A stretch of 36,258 bases of DNA from Dendronalium phyllosphericum CENA369 (GCF_016056275.1 NZ_JAECZA010000277.1:1-36258); one strand, 5' to 3'; shown: positions 24,238 to 33,934, counted from the first letter of the stretch. The notes: generated from the sequence alone by a model not told the origin. Program-made: numbers and translations.

Positions 24238-27200
24238 CTATATCAATGGTAATTTGACAATAAAAGTTGTACCTTGTCCAACACCTGGGCTGTGGGCGTG
24301 GATTGTACCATCGTGGAGTTCTACTAAGCTACGAGCGATCGCCAACCCTAACCCTAGTCCTTTTTTTGTGCTTGGGGCTTGACAAAATGTGTCAAAAATG
24401 TATGGTAGAAACTCGGCATCTATGCCGCAGCCTGTATCACTGATGACAATCAAGGCTTGATTTTCATTACTTTCAAGATTAACCTCAACCCTGCCGCCAT
24501 TCGGAGTAAATTTAACGGCATTGGTCAGTAAATTTAAGATGATTTGCTGCAAACGTTCAGAGTCGCCTTGTACTATTAGTGGTGAAACAGCAAGCTGACA
24601 GTCTAGATGAATGTCTTTAGTTTTACATTGGCACACTGTGGCGATCGCCGATTCAATTACTCCTTGCAGTTGCACTGGCTCAAGATTTAGGCAAATTTTC
24701 CCCGCAGTAATCCGCGAGATGTCGAGTAAATCTTCAACCAGTTTCGCTTGCAAAGTGGCATTGCGCTCAATTATCTCCAAGGCTTTTGCCAACATAGCTG
24801 GGCTGGGCGGATTGCTCCTGAGTAACCGCGTCCAACCGAGGATGGCAACTAAGGGGGTATTCAGTTCGTGAGAAACTACAGATAGTACTTCATCCTTGCG
24901 GCGGTTAATTGTTCTTTCTTGGCGCAGTGCAACTGAGCACAGGTGTGCCAATTGTAGATAGGCATTAACACGGGTGACAAGTTCCGTGGCAGAAAAAGGC
25001 TTGATTAGGTAATCATCAGCCCCAGCTTGTAGCCCTTCAATTACCGATTCTTCGCCAGCACGGGCAGAAAGCAGAATAATCGGTACTTCTTTTGTCCGCG
25101 CATCAGCCCGTAATGCTTGCAATAACTCAAAGCCGTCTAAAAAAGGCATCATCACATCACTGAGAACTAGATCCGGCACTCGCTCATTCACCGCCGCCAG
25201 CGCCGCCGCCCCATCAGCAACGGCTTGGACTTCTAGGTGTTCGCTTAATATCCGCGTGAGGTAATCGCGCATATCGGCGTTATCATCAACGATGAGAATA
25301 TGGGCTGGGGGGGAAAGAGAGTTGTTAATTGTTACTTCTTCGCTCCCCCTACTCCCTGCTCCCTGCTCCCCTGCCTCTTCCCCTATCCACCGTTCTGCCT
25401 CCTGCACATAAGGCGCTGCACCTAATGCAGTTGATGTCAGGGTGCGTGTGGCTTGAATGCGACGTGCGCTATCGCGCCCCGCTACGCTAACGCTTGGCAG
25501 GTGTGCTGTCCCTAAGGGAATGGTGACGGTGAAGCAGGTTCCTTGCCCGACGGTGCTGCTTACATCTATAGTTCCGCTATGCATTTTGATTAATTCCTGA
25601 ACCAAAGCTAGACCAATACCAGACCCTTCATGAGTCCTTCCTATTGTTCTCCGTACTTGGTAAAATCGCTCAAACACATGGGGCAGTTCTTCTGGCTCAA
25701 TCCCGGAGCCTGTATCTTCTACCTGTAACGTTACATGATGGTCATCAGCAAGATGCAGCCTGACGGCGATTTCACCTTCTAGGGTAAACTTAAAAGCATT
25801 GGAGAGCAAATTCAGGACAATTTTCTCCCACATTTCTCGGTCTACATAAACTGGCTCGCTTATCGGTGGGCAATCGACCACTAGCCGCAACCCTGCCCGT
25901 TCAATGGCGGAACGAAATACCGAAGCTAACTCAGTTGTGTACAGTGCCAAGTCGGTTGGTTCATAAACTGCTTCCATGCGTCCGGCTTCGATGCGGGAGA
26001 AGTCGAGCAGGGTATTCACTAGTTTCTGTAAACGCAAGCTGTTGCGGTGGGCGAATTCTAGCCGTTCTTGTTGTGCTTGAGGTAAAGGATTGACAGAATC
26101 GCTCAGGGCATCAGAGAGGGGAGCGAGTAACAGTGTTAGCGGCGTGCGGAATTCGTGAGAAACGTTGCTGAAAAAGAGAGTTTTGGCGCGATCGAGTTCC
26201 GCCAGAGATTCAGCGCGTTGGCGTTCTTGTTCGCGCTCAGATTGTTCTTGCACTCGCTGAAGTTCCGACTCGCGCAGGGCTGCTTCAGCTCGCTTGCGGT
26301 CAGTAACGTCGCGCCAGAAGATCGCCACGCCGTTGTTCCGCGTGGGATAAGCCCGCATATCGAGCCACGAAGACCGGCCATCGGACCAGCGGTACACGTG
26401 CTCGAGTGAGGCGGGTATGCGTTCTCGCGCCACGCGCATGAAGATCTCGCCGACCGGTGAGTCCTCGGTGCCCGGGAACGCATCCCAGTGTGTGCGGCCG
26501 ATCAACTCGTCGCGAGAGCGTCCATCGAGCCGAAGCGTTTCTTCGTTGACATCAAGGATCGTAAAATCGCCTCCGAGGAGAGCGAAGCCCTCGGTCATCG
26601 AGTTGAGTACGTCGCGCAGCCGTTCCTCGCTCTCGCGCAAAGCTTCTTCCTGCCGCTTGCGATCGGTGATGTCTTGATAAACCGCCGCCGGATTCTCTTC
26701 GAGATAGAAGAGGTCCATGCAGCGCCCCTCCGCGTCGAAGATTGCCTCCGCAAAGTAAAAGCCCTCGTCAATAGACTCGAAGAGCGTGCGATATTTCTCC
26801 TCGCTTTCGCGTAAGGCTTGTTCGGCGCGGGTGCGTTCCTGAGCCTCGAAGTGACTATTGATGATGACGGCGGCGGACTGCGTGACAATTTCGGCCAGCG
26901 CCAGGTCGCTGGGCGTTGCCTCACGCGGCTGGTAAAAGTACATCGCAAACGTCCCAACGCCTTTTCTGTCGTCGCGCGTCACGATGGGAAAAGACCAGCA
27001 GCCGCGATAGTTAAACGCCTCAGCCATCTGAACCCAGGGTTGCCACAACGCCTCTTCATTAACATCGCGCGTCAAAACCGGACGACCGATAGGAATCGCC
27101 AGCCCGCAGGCGAGGGAATCCTCACCGTTCGCAAACCCATTCACCCGATCTAAGTAAGCATCGGGCATACTTCCCGCGCCATAAACCGGGTGCAGGTTGG

Positions 27201-29661
27201 TACCGTCCGCATTGGCAATGTAAAAGGCGGTTCGCGCCTCGCCTGCGGTTTCTTCAGCAACAAGGCGAGCGAGAATGGCGAGCGAATCTGCAAGTGGTGC
27301 GCCATTGACCGCTGCTTGAAACGCTTCTTTCTGCCCGCGCATCCGCTCTTTATTAGTTTGCAGAGCTTCTTCGGCTTGCCGTTGCTCAATTAAATCGGCA
27401 GCCTGTCGTGCTAACACATCAAGCAGACCCAACTCCCGTTCGGATGGCTGATGCGGTTCCAGCCAATGCGTGGAAATCATACCGACAATCCGACTATTGC
27501 GGCAAATCAGAGGTGTAGACTGCACAGCCCTGATTCCCGAACGGCGATAAGCGTCGAGATCCCTGCTACCAGCCATAAACTCGCTCTTTTCGACATCGGG
27601 AACGATCGCCCGCTCACCCGTATTCAACGCCACGCCGCAGGTACTATCTGAATCAACCTGCACCCACTCCCAAAATGCTGCCGATGCCGGGTCAAATCCT
27701 TTCCAGGACAGTAATTGGAGTTCATTGCGATCGGGGTGCAGCAGTTGCATACTGCCCATCTCTGAGCGCATGAGGGCGATCGCTGCCTCCAAAATCTGCC
27801 CATACAGGGCATCAATATTTTCTTCCTGAACCAACTGGCTACTAATGAACTGTAACTGCTTAGTATCCGCCAGTTCTACCGCCAGTTTCGCCTCACTCTC
27901 GCGCAACGCAATTTCGGCTTCAATGGCATTCGTATTGTCGATTGTCACGCCCACATGACCGAGATAAACACCATCGGCATTAAAGAGCGGTTGGGCATAA
28001 TTGTCGTGCCATCGCCACACCCCGTCATGCCGCCGAATGCGGTTGCGGTTGTGCCACGATTGCTGCTCGCGGACTGCCGCTAGATAATCGGCAATGTAAA
28101 GTTCGGCATCATCTGGATGGACAAGAGTGCGCCAACCCTCCCCGCGAATCTCCTCTGCGCTCTTGCCAGTGAAGTCCAGAAAATATTGATTGATGAAAAG
28201 ATTATTGCCCTGCGCGTCGTTATACCAGATCAGGGCAGGTGCAGTGTTTGCCAGCGTGCGAAACCGTTCCTCAGACTCACGCAATGCTTCTTCACTATGT
28301 TTTTGTTGGGTGACATCGCTGGCAGTGCCAAACCATTCTACAATGTCACCCTGCTCATTCAGCATGGGAATGGCACGGGAGAACGTCCAGCCGATTACAC
28401 CATCCTGTCGAATGACTTGATATTCTAACTCAAACGTACTCTGAGTGCGAATCGCGTTTTGAATAGCAGCCCATACCCTTGGCTGTTCCTCTGGGGGAAT
28501 GTAGGTTTCAATCCAGGTTGCCCTTGGCTCGTTGGTGTCGATCAGAAAATTCTTGCCTGTGAGACTAAGCATCTCCCGCCAATCCGCACTCATTCTGTAA
28601 ACGATGTCCGAGCTGGCGGTAACGAATAAGCTCAATCTTTCTTCACTCTCACGCAAGGCAACTTCTGCACGTTTGCGTTCCGTAATGTCATAAGAAACCA
28701 CAAGCACAGCATATATTTCCCCATTGTCAGCCCGGAGTGGCGTTCCCCGTGAGATATAACTGCGATTATGGGCATTGTGTTCGTGTTCAAATCCCTCACC
28801 TGCCAGGGCTATGCGGTAATTCACCTCATAATTTGCCGTTAATTCGGGCGGAAGCACATCAAAAATAGTCTTGCCAACTAAATCTTCGCTTTTAAATCCG
28901 GCGGTATGAAGTGCTTCGCCTTCGGCTAACACATAGCGCAGATTGCGGTCAACGACAAATGCAGCCCCACCTGGTAGATTCTCTATCATCGCGCGCAAGT
29001 ATGTTTCTGACTCCCGCGCCAACTCTTCGGCTCGTTGACGTTCCGCAGCTTCCACTTCTAGTTGGGCATTCTTCGCTAGCAATTCCTGGGTTTGTCGCTG
29101 ATTAAGTAGCAATGCCGCAGCAGCAAAATCTGCTAAACTCGTCATTACCCGCACATCTTCAGAGTCAAAATGCTGCTGTTCGGAGTGCGACATAATCCAG
29201 ATTGTTCCCAAAGCATGGTTATCTGCAATTAGCGGTAACACTAACTCTTCAACAATGGGAGTGTTTGCTGCCTGTAAATAAGTAAAATACCGTTCTGGAT
29301 AAGAATAAAGTTGAGGAGTACCACGCTCTAGACAGACACCACAAGGGCTAACATCACGGGGTGTAGTGCCGCCTAAGTACTCTGCTAACACTCCTGCCAA
29401 CACATGAGCGCAAAAGATTTCTTCCCCATTTGCTGTTACTTCTAGTAAACTCACTCCGGCCGTTCCCCAAATGCATAATTCTAGTGCTTTGTCAACTAAA
29501 CTTTGAAGCATTGTTTGGGGCTGATTTACCAACTGCCGTGCTAAAGCTTGCAATGCCTGGTTTTCTTTTAGTAAATTTGCAGCACGAGAATTGCGGCGAT
29601 CCAACTCCTCAGTGATAACAATATTTTCTACTGTGATTATTTCTTCTTGAGGTCGTTGCAT
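24238..29661 (-). CDS. giant hybrid histidine kinase with GAF/PAS sensors and two kinase cores
   Basis: The product is about 1807 aa and cytoplasmic, with no membrane helix. In order (approximate residues): GAF (50-195); PAS (225-345), PAS (350-470) and PAS (480-595), joined by RESEERL-type coils; GAF (607-760); GAF (775-930); a shortened PAS (950-997); PAS (1007-1120); HisKA with His1169 in SHEFRTPL; HATPase (1270-1385); receiver with Asp1502 in LSDVMMP; second HisKA with His1598 in SHELNTPL; and a final HATPase to the end. It would phosphorylate its own receiver and perhaps others. The ATG at 29661 is chosen because the 79-codon upstream extension runs through repeats. DNA coding for residues about 774-1123 is markedly GC-rich. 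Signal and output are unknown. Confidence 0.88.
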   Translation of the reverse strand: MQRPQEEIITVENIVITEELDRRNSRAANLLKENQALQALARQLVNQPQTMLQSLVDKALELCIWGTAGVSLLEVTANGEEIFCAHVLAGVLAEYLGGTTPRDVSPCGVCLERGTPQLYSYPERYFTYLQAANTPIVEELVLPLIADNHALGTIWIMSHSEQQHFDSEDVRVMTSLADFAAAALLLNQRQTQELLAKNAQLEVEAAERQRAEELARESETYLRAMIENLPGGAAFVVDRNLRYVLAEGEALHTAGFKSEDLVGKTIFDVLPPELTANYEVNYRIALAGEGFEHEHNAHNRSYISRGTPLRADNGEIYAVLVVSYDITERKRAEVALRESEERLSLFVTASSDIVYRMSADWREMLSLTGKNFLIDTNEPRATWIETYIPPEEQPRVWAAIQNAIRTQSTFELEYQVIRQDGVIGWTFSRAIPMLNEQGDIVEWFGTASDVTQQKHSEEALRESEERFRTLANTAPALIWYNDAQGNNLFINQYFLDFTGKSAEEIRGEGWRTLVHPDDAELYIADYLAAVREQQSWHNRNRIRRHDGVWRWHDNYAQPLFNADGVYLGHVGVTIDNTNAIEAEIALRESEAKLAVELADTKQLQFISSQLVQEENIDALYGQILEAAIALMRSEMGSMQLLHPDRNELQLLSWKGFDPASAAFWEWVQVDSDSTCGVALNTGERAIVPDVEKSEFMAGSRDLDAYRRSGIRAVQSTPLICRNSRIVGMISTHWLEPHQPSERELGLLDVLARQAADLIEQRQAEEALQTNKERMRGQKEAFQAAVNGAPLADSLAILARLVAEETAGEARTAFYIANADGTNLHPVYGAGSMPDAYLDRVNGFANGEDSLACGLAIPIGRPVLTRDVNEEALWQPWVQMAEAFNYRGCWSFPIVTRDDRKGVGTFAMYFYQPREATPSDLALAEIVTQSAAVIINSHFEAQERTRAEQALRESEEKYRTLFESIDEGFYFAEAIFDAEGRCMDLFYLEENPAAVYQDITDRKRQEEALRESEERLRDVLNSMTEGFALLGGDFTILDVNEETLRLDGRSRDELIGRTHWDAFPGTEDSPVGEIFMRVARERIPASLEHVYRWSDGRSSWLDMRAYPTRNNGVAIFWRDVTDRKRAEAALRESELQRVQEQSEREQERQRAESLAELDRAKTLFFSNVSHEFRTPLTLLLAPLSDALSDSVNPLPQAQQERLEFAHRNSLRLQKLVNTLLDFSRIEAGRMEAVYEPTDLALYTTELASVFRSAIERAGLRLVVDCPPISEPVYVDREMWEKIVLNLLSNAFKFTLEGEIAVRLHLADDHHVTLQVEDTGSGIEPEELPHVFERFYQVRRTIGRTHEGSGIGLALVQELIKMHSGTIDVSSTVGQGTCFTVTIPLGTAHLPSVSVAGRDSARRIQATRTLTSTALGAAPYVQEAERWIGEEAGEQGAGSRGSEEVTINNSLSPPAHILIVDDNADMRDYLTRILSEHLEVQAVADGAAALAAVNERVPDLVLSDVMMPFLDGFELLQALRADARTKEVPIILLSARAGEESVIEGLQAGADDYLIKPFSATELVTRVNAYLQLAHLCSVALRQERTINRRKDEVLSVVSHELNTPLVAILGWTRLLRSNPPSPAMLAKALEIIERNATLQAKLVEDLLDISRITAGKICLNLEPVQLQGVIESAIATVCQCKTKDIHLDCQLAVSPLIVQGDSERLQQIILNLLTNAVKFTPNGGRVEVNLESNENQALIVISDTGCGIDAEFLPYIFDTFCQAPSTKKGLGLGLAIARSLVELHDGTIHAHSPGVGQGTTFIVKLPLI

Positions 29662-29690
29662 AACGCTTATGGTCTCGGCTATTTTATGAC

Positions 29691-29833
29691 TTGAACCATA
29701 ACTTGGGCTAAAATGTGAATCATAAAATGAGCCATGAGTAACGGCAAAATAAGCCTTACGGGAAAAAGGGAAATAAAACTTTGCACCAAATAATGAGCCA
29801 GAGTTGATTTTATGCACCATAATGTGAACATGA
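29691..29833 (+). repeat. degenerate direct repeats left of the Tn7-like transposase
   Basis: At least two clear copies of a roughly 20-bp motif lie here: TTGAACCATAACTTGGGCTA (29691-29710) and TGTGAATCATAAAATGAGCC (29714-29733). Two looser copies lie near 29783-29800 (GCACCAAATAATGAGCCA) and 29813-29830 (GCACCATAATGTGAACA). The second matches TGTGAAGCATAAAGTGAGCT at 34040-34059 at 17 of 20 bases. Clustered repeats of this length beside tnsB-type genes are usual binding sites for the transposase. The remaining spacer to 30066 has no other visible feature. Confidence 0.6.
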
Positions 29834-30066
29834 GTTGAAAAAACCTGAGAGGACAAAACCTCAAGCAAACAAACAGCTTTTAGCAGCACAAAAATCAACT
29901 TTCATCCCAAAATATGATTCAAAATCACCAAGATATGCTTCACTTCCCCCGTAAACAGTAATATAGACTTGTGTAGTCAAACTCCAAAACTGTCTCTAGA
30001 TATAGGGTTTTAGGGAGAGTCAAGAAAAAAAGAAGCCCAAACACACACCTATCACCTGTGGCATCA

Positions 30067-32784
30067 ATGAACTCCTTTGAATTTGACCAATGGTGTTCCC
30101 AACAGCAACTAACGGCATCTGCATTAGACCTAATTGCCACAATCAGGTCAACCCCACCCTCACGCCGTGTACAAGGACGCGCCAAAAACGTCAGTGGAGT
30201 TTACCCCAGCCGGAAAATGGGTCAAACCATCCAATTTGAGAGCCACACCGTAGAACTGTGGGCAATCTACCAAATGGAACACGAAGAGGAAGTATTAGAG
30301 TTTTACGACCAGCCACCCCCCTTCAAAATCCAGTACCACAACAAAACAGGACGCAAAATAGGTCATTACCATACCCCAGACTTCTTCGTGTTGAGAACTG
30401 ATGGTGCAGCCTGGGAAGAATGGAAAACTGAAACCGAACTCAAACGACTAGCCGAAAAATATCCCGGACGCTACCAAAAAACTGCCGACGGGAAATGGCA
30501 CAGCCCACCAGGAACAGCCCATGCTGAATCTTATGGACTCAAATACCATATTCGCACCGATAGCGAACTGCATCCCATCTTCACCCAAAACCTCATCTTC
30601 CTAGAAGACTACCTCTTATTCAACACCAACATCCCCCACACCATCACAGAACAAATACTTACCGCAGTCCAAGCCAACCCCGGAACAACCATAACCGCCA
30701 CACTGGCCTCAATACCCGGAATCAGAGCCAACGACATCTACGCCATGATAGCCACAGAGCAACTCTACGTAGACCTATATGCAACACCCCTAGTAGAACA
30801 CTGGCGAGTCAAGCTATATCCAGACCAACAAACCCATCAAGCCTACACACATCTAGCCATAACAACACAGCATCATCAACCAATACCCCTACCCACAGCA
30901 CTCCTACCAAACACAGTCCTGCTATGGGACTCCAAGCCCTGGACATTAGTAAACTTTGGCGAAACCACCACCACACTCCTACCCGAAATTGGACAACCCA
31001 TCCAACTACCAACAGCATATTTCCTGCAACTATTGGAAAGCGGCAACATCAAAATTCAAAACTCAGAAAAACAAGCATCCATCAATAATGCAGTCCAGGC
31101 ACTCATGGATGCCGCTTCTCCGAGCGACCTCAGCCAAGCAAATCACCGATATCATCTAGTACAAGCCTATACTCAACGCCACGCAGATATCTACAAAGAT
31201 ATTCCTGCCAGTACCTTGAAACGATGGGTAAAACAGTTTCGAGAAGCCGAAACCAAGTATGGTTGCGGTTACGTTGGTTTACTACCACATACAAAGCGGC
31301 GAGGAAATCGTCAAACCAAAGCACCAAACCAATCCAGCGAACTACTCGATAAATTTATTACCGAACACTTCGAGACACCAAGACAAGCACCAGCCGCTTC
31401 AGTATATAGATTATATGTCAGAGCTTGCAACGAATTAAATATACAACCCCTGAGTTCTCGTACCTTTTATCACCGCCTCAAACAGCGACCAATCCACGAA
31501 CAAACCAAAAAACGTCAAGGAGCAAAAGCCGCATACCCAACAGAACCAAAAATCTTAGAACTAACCAAAACCACACCCCGGCACGGAGACAGACCCTTTG
31601 CCATTGTCCACATTGACCACACCCAACTCGACATCGAACTACGCTCCCAAGCCACAGGACGGAACTTAGGAAGACCTTGGCTGACATTACTCATTGATGC
31701 CTATTCCCGACGTATCCTCGCCCTTTATCTAACCTTTGACCCACCCAGTTACAGGTCTTGCATGATGGCACTACGGTCTTGCGTCCAGCGATTTGGTCGT
31801 TTTCCTCAAGCCGTAGTCGTAGACGGAGGCAAAGAATTTCATAGTATCTACTTTGACACCCTACTAGCACGCTACCACTGCATCAAAAAAACCAGACCCG
31901 GTGGCAAACCACGTTTTGGTTCAGTCATTGAACGATTATTCGGCACAACAAATACCGAGTTTGTATACAACCTCTTAGGTAACACCCAAGCCAGCAAACA
32001 ACCACGACAAATTACTAAAGCTGTTGACCCCAAACAACAAGCCGTGTGGACATTGGCAGATTTATATACCTACCTCACCGAGTGGGCATACACCATTTAC
32101 GACACCAGTGAGCATGATTCCTTGGGAGCAACACCATTACAAGTGTATACCGACTCCTTGCTGATAGCAGGAGAACGAGAACACCGACACATTGCCTACA
32201 ACGAAGACTTCCTCATGGCCACACGTCCCAGTACAGCCAAAGGAACAGTTTTAATCCAGCCAGGACAAGGAATAAAAGTCAACTATCTTTATTACTGGAA
32301 CGATGCTTTCCGCAATCCTGCCGTTGAAAAAACCAAAGTTCCCGTGCGCTATGACCCCTTTGATATGGGTGTGGCTTATGCTTACCTAGAGGGACGCTGG
32401 GTAAAATGTATCTCCCAGTATTACAGCACCTTTGTGGGACGTACAGAGAAAGAAGTGCTTTTAGCAGCAGAGGAAATTAGAAAAAAAGACAAGGGTAATT
32501 CCGTTAGTACGAATATTTCAGCTAAACGATTAGCGGATTTTATTGCCAAAGCGCAAGAGCATGAAACGCTGCTCTTGCAAAGATTACGGGATTTAGAAGC
32601 CAAAAGTGTACGGGAAAATTTAACATCTTTAGGACAAGGTGTACCGTCTGTTTCCCAAGTACAAGTTATACCACAGTCAATAGCAGTCCCACTCAACAGC
32701 AAAGATATCGCCATTCGACATGAGTCGGAAAATGTCCAACTTTTGGATGTCACAAAACTGCCTATCTTTGAGGAATACAGGTAA
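30067..32784 (+). CDS. tnsAB: TnsA-TnsB fusion transposase (Tn7-like)
   Basis: The 905-aa product joins both strand-cutting subunits of a Tn7-like transposase. The N-terminal 180 residues match TnsA, the endonuclease that nicks the 5' ends: Glu63 (or Glu58), Asp105 in HTPDFF and Lys120 in EEWKTE, close to Glu63/Asp114/Lys132 of Tn7 TnsA. The rest is TnsB, an RNase H-fold transposase that cuts and joins the 3' ends: Asp517 (HIDHTQLD), Asp586 (VVDGGKEF) and Glu622 (SVIERLFG), a D-D-35-E arrangement. The C-terminal part is of the Mu-transposase beta-barrel type. All key residues are present, so it looks intact. I prefer the ATG at 30067 to a GTG at 30058. The next gene starts on its stop codon (TAATG). 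Confidence 0.9.
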   Translation: MNSFEFDQWCSQQQLTASALDLIATIRSTPPSRRVQGRAKNVSGVYPSRKMGQTIQFESHTVELWAIYQMEHEEEVLEFYDQPPPFKIQYHNKTGRKIGHYHTPDFFVLRTDGAAWEEWKTETELKRLAEKYPGRYQKTADGKWHSPPGTAHAESYGLKYHIRTDSELHPIFTQNLIFLEDYLLFNTNIPHTITEQILTAVQANPGTTITATLASIPGIRANDIYAMIATEQLYVDLYATPLVEHWRVKLYPDQQTHQAYTHLAITTQHHQPIPLPTALLPNTVLLWDSKPWTLVNFGETTTTLLPEIGQPIQLPTAYFLQLLESGNIKIQNSEKQASINNAVQALMDAASPSDLSQANHRYHLVQAYTQRHADIYKDIPASTLKRWVKQFREAETKYGCGYVGLLPHTKRRGNRQTKAPNQSSELLDKFITEHFETPRQAPAASVYRLYVRACNELNIQPLSSRTFYHRLKQRPIHEQTKKRQGAKAAYPTEPKILELTKTTPRHGDRPFAIVHIDHTQLDIELRSQATGRNLGRPWLTLLIDAYSRRILALYLTFDPPSYRSCMMALRSCVQRFGRFPQAVVVDGGKEFHSIYFDTLLARYHCIKKTRPGGKPRFGSVIERLFGTTNTEFVYNLLGNTQASKQPRQITKAVDPKQQAVWTLADLYTYLTEWAYTIYDTSEHDSLGATPLQVYTDSLLIAGEREHRHIAYNEDFLMATRPSTAKGTVLIQPGQGIKVNYLYYWNDAFRNPAVEKTKVPVRYDPFDMGVAYAYLEGRWVKCISQYYSTFVGRTEKEVLLAAEEIRKKDKGNSVSTNISAKRLADFIAKAQEHETLLLQRLRDLEAKSVRENLTSLGQGVPSVSQVQVIPQSIAVPLNSKDIAIRHESENVQLLDVTKLPIFEEYR

Positions 32785-33506
32785 TGTCCAACTGTTTTAG
32801 CGGGAATCTTTCAGAATTAGCACAGTCCCAACTCAACCAATTTAAAGAATATGCGATATCTCATCCCCAATTGGCGCAAGTGGATTTGTTACAGATGGGG
32901 ATGACTTCGACTTCTGTTCCTGGTGGGATTGTGGATTTATCACCTCTGGTAAAGTCTACTGTTGCACCTGTTTCTTCTTCTGCTACCTCTAAATCAACTC
33001 GAAAAAAACGTTCTGACCCAGAGACGGTACAGGCTGATACTCCTAATCCAGTTTCAATGGCTGGTAGCCCAGAACCAAAGAAGAAGCAAACTCGAAAAAA
33101 GAAGGAAGCCCCTGTGGCAGTTACGGAAACAATGCAGGACAGCCAAGAAACAACGCAGGATACTCAAATTTCTATGACTGAGGTAGCATTCGTACAAACT
33201 CAGCCTAAGAAAAGACAAACTCGCAAGAAAAAGGAATCTCCTGTGGTGGTAACGGAAACGACACAGCATACACTCAGTTCTGTGATGGAGACAGTAGAAG
33301 TGCAAACCCCACCCGAGAAGAGACGAACACAGCATAAGAAGGATACTGTTGTAGTTTCAGAGGAAATGCCACAAGATACACCTAGTTCTAAGAATGAGGT
33401 AATATCTTTAACAACTGAGTCGGAAAATGTTGAAGCAGTTCCCTTGAATAATGGGCGTAGAAGTGTTGGACAACGCAAGCCACAGCGAGATAAGGTTGGG
33501 GAGTAG
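32784..33506 (+). CDS. lysine-rich repeat protein coupled to tnsAB
   Basis: I do not recognise this 240-aa protein. Its start overlaps the tnsAB stop (TAATG), so translation is probably coupled. The first 55 residues may be folded (SELAQSQLNQFKEYAISHP...). The rest is low in hydrophobics and probably disordered. It has three repeats of about 40 aa, each opening with a basic cluster (KKKQTRKKKE, KKRQTRKKKE, EKRRTQHKKD) and continuing with an acidic Thr/Gln/Val stretch. The basic clusters could bind DNA in a histone H1-like way. In Tn7-like operons this position is normally held by the AAA+ gene tnsC; no Walker motif is visible here. A transposition accessory role is inferred from position alone. 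Confidence 0.6.
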   Translation: MSNCFSGNLSELAQSQLNQFKEYAISHPQLAQVDLLQMGMTSTSVPGGIVDLSPLVKSTVAPVSSSATSKSTRKKRSDPETVQADTPNPVSMAGSPEPKKKQTRKKKEAPVAVTETMQDSQETTQDTQISMTEVAFVQTQPKKRQTRKKKESPVVVTETTQHTLSSVMETVEVQTPPEKRRTQHKKDTVVVSEEMPQDTPSSKNEVISLTTESENVEAVPLNNGRRSVGQRKPQRDKVGE

Positions 33507-33515
33507 GTAGAAAAT

Positions 33516-33926
33516 TTACAATCTTTTGCTCAATAGAGTGATGAATTGATTCAGAGCCTTTTGGATTGTTTTGTACGCAGAGGATTGTTTACCTAATTTT
33601 AGTTCCTGTAACACTTGGTCTCGTAAAGCTTCAAGTTCTGTCATGTTGGGCGGTGTTGGTGTATGCGTTTGAGCCATGTCTGGTTGTTGATCTTGATTCT
33701 TATTTCTCCGTGTATTACACGGGAAAGGATCAACTTCAACCCATGTATTACTTGGTAGGTTGTTGCTTAGAGCGATTTCTTCTAAATAATCTGCCCTTGT
33801 CATTCCTAAGCACTCAGCGGCGATACCCAATGCTTTCCAGGTGTCATCAGTCAGTCTCAATGAGTGGACTTGACGGTAATCATCGTTTTTGAGAGCGAAT
33901 TTCCCCTGTATATCCCGTTTCAGCAT
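33516..33926 (-). CDS. ribbon-helix-helix-like DNA-binding protein
   Basis: The roughly 136-aa product has an N-terminal segment VHSLRLTDDTWKALGIAAECLGMTRADYLEEIA (split: VHSLRLTDDTWKALGIAAE, CLGMTRADYLEEIA) of strand-helix-helix pattern, as in MetJ/Arc-type regulators. A polar Pro/Gln linker and a C-terminal helix follow. The ATG at 33926 is preferred because a GTG at 33947 lies inside a palindrome. Three copies of CCGTGTAWTACACGG-like palindromes occur, two just upstream of the start and one inside the gene, so autoregulation is likely. Similar small proteins are common on cyanobacterial plasmids and mobile elements. It converges on the tnsAB operon, with only 9 bp between the stops. Confidence 0.65.
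   Translation of the reverse strand: MLKRDIQGKFALKNDDYRQVHSLRLTDDTWKALGIAAECLGMTRADYLEEIALSNNLPSNTWVEVDPFPCNTRRNKNQDQQPDMAQTHTPTPPNMTELEALRDQVLQELKLGKQSSAYKTIQKALNQFITLLSKRL
33708..33722. promoter_or_regulatory. internal palindrome CCGTGTATTACACGG
   Basis: A perfect 15-bp palindrome (odd centre) lies within the coding sequence of the ribbon-helix-helix-like gene. It is the best copy of a motif that recurs upstream at 33935 and 33969. A site inside the gene could serve as a roadblock or looping site. Confidence 0.6.
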
Positions 33927-33934
33927 AACCTTTA

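Noticed and set aside
26136-27153. Several 80-120 codon frames inside the giant kinase gene
   Set aside because: They are shadows produced by the GC-rich patch; the kinase frame is continuous and contains conserved domains.
29662-29898. 79-codon N-terminal extension of the giant kinase
   Set aside because: It encodes no domain and covers the repeated motifs left of the Tn7-like genes; the ATG at 29661 is the more natural start.
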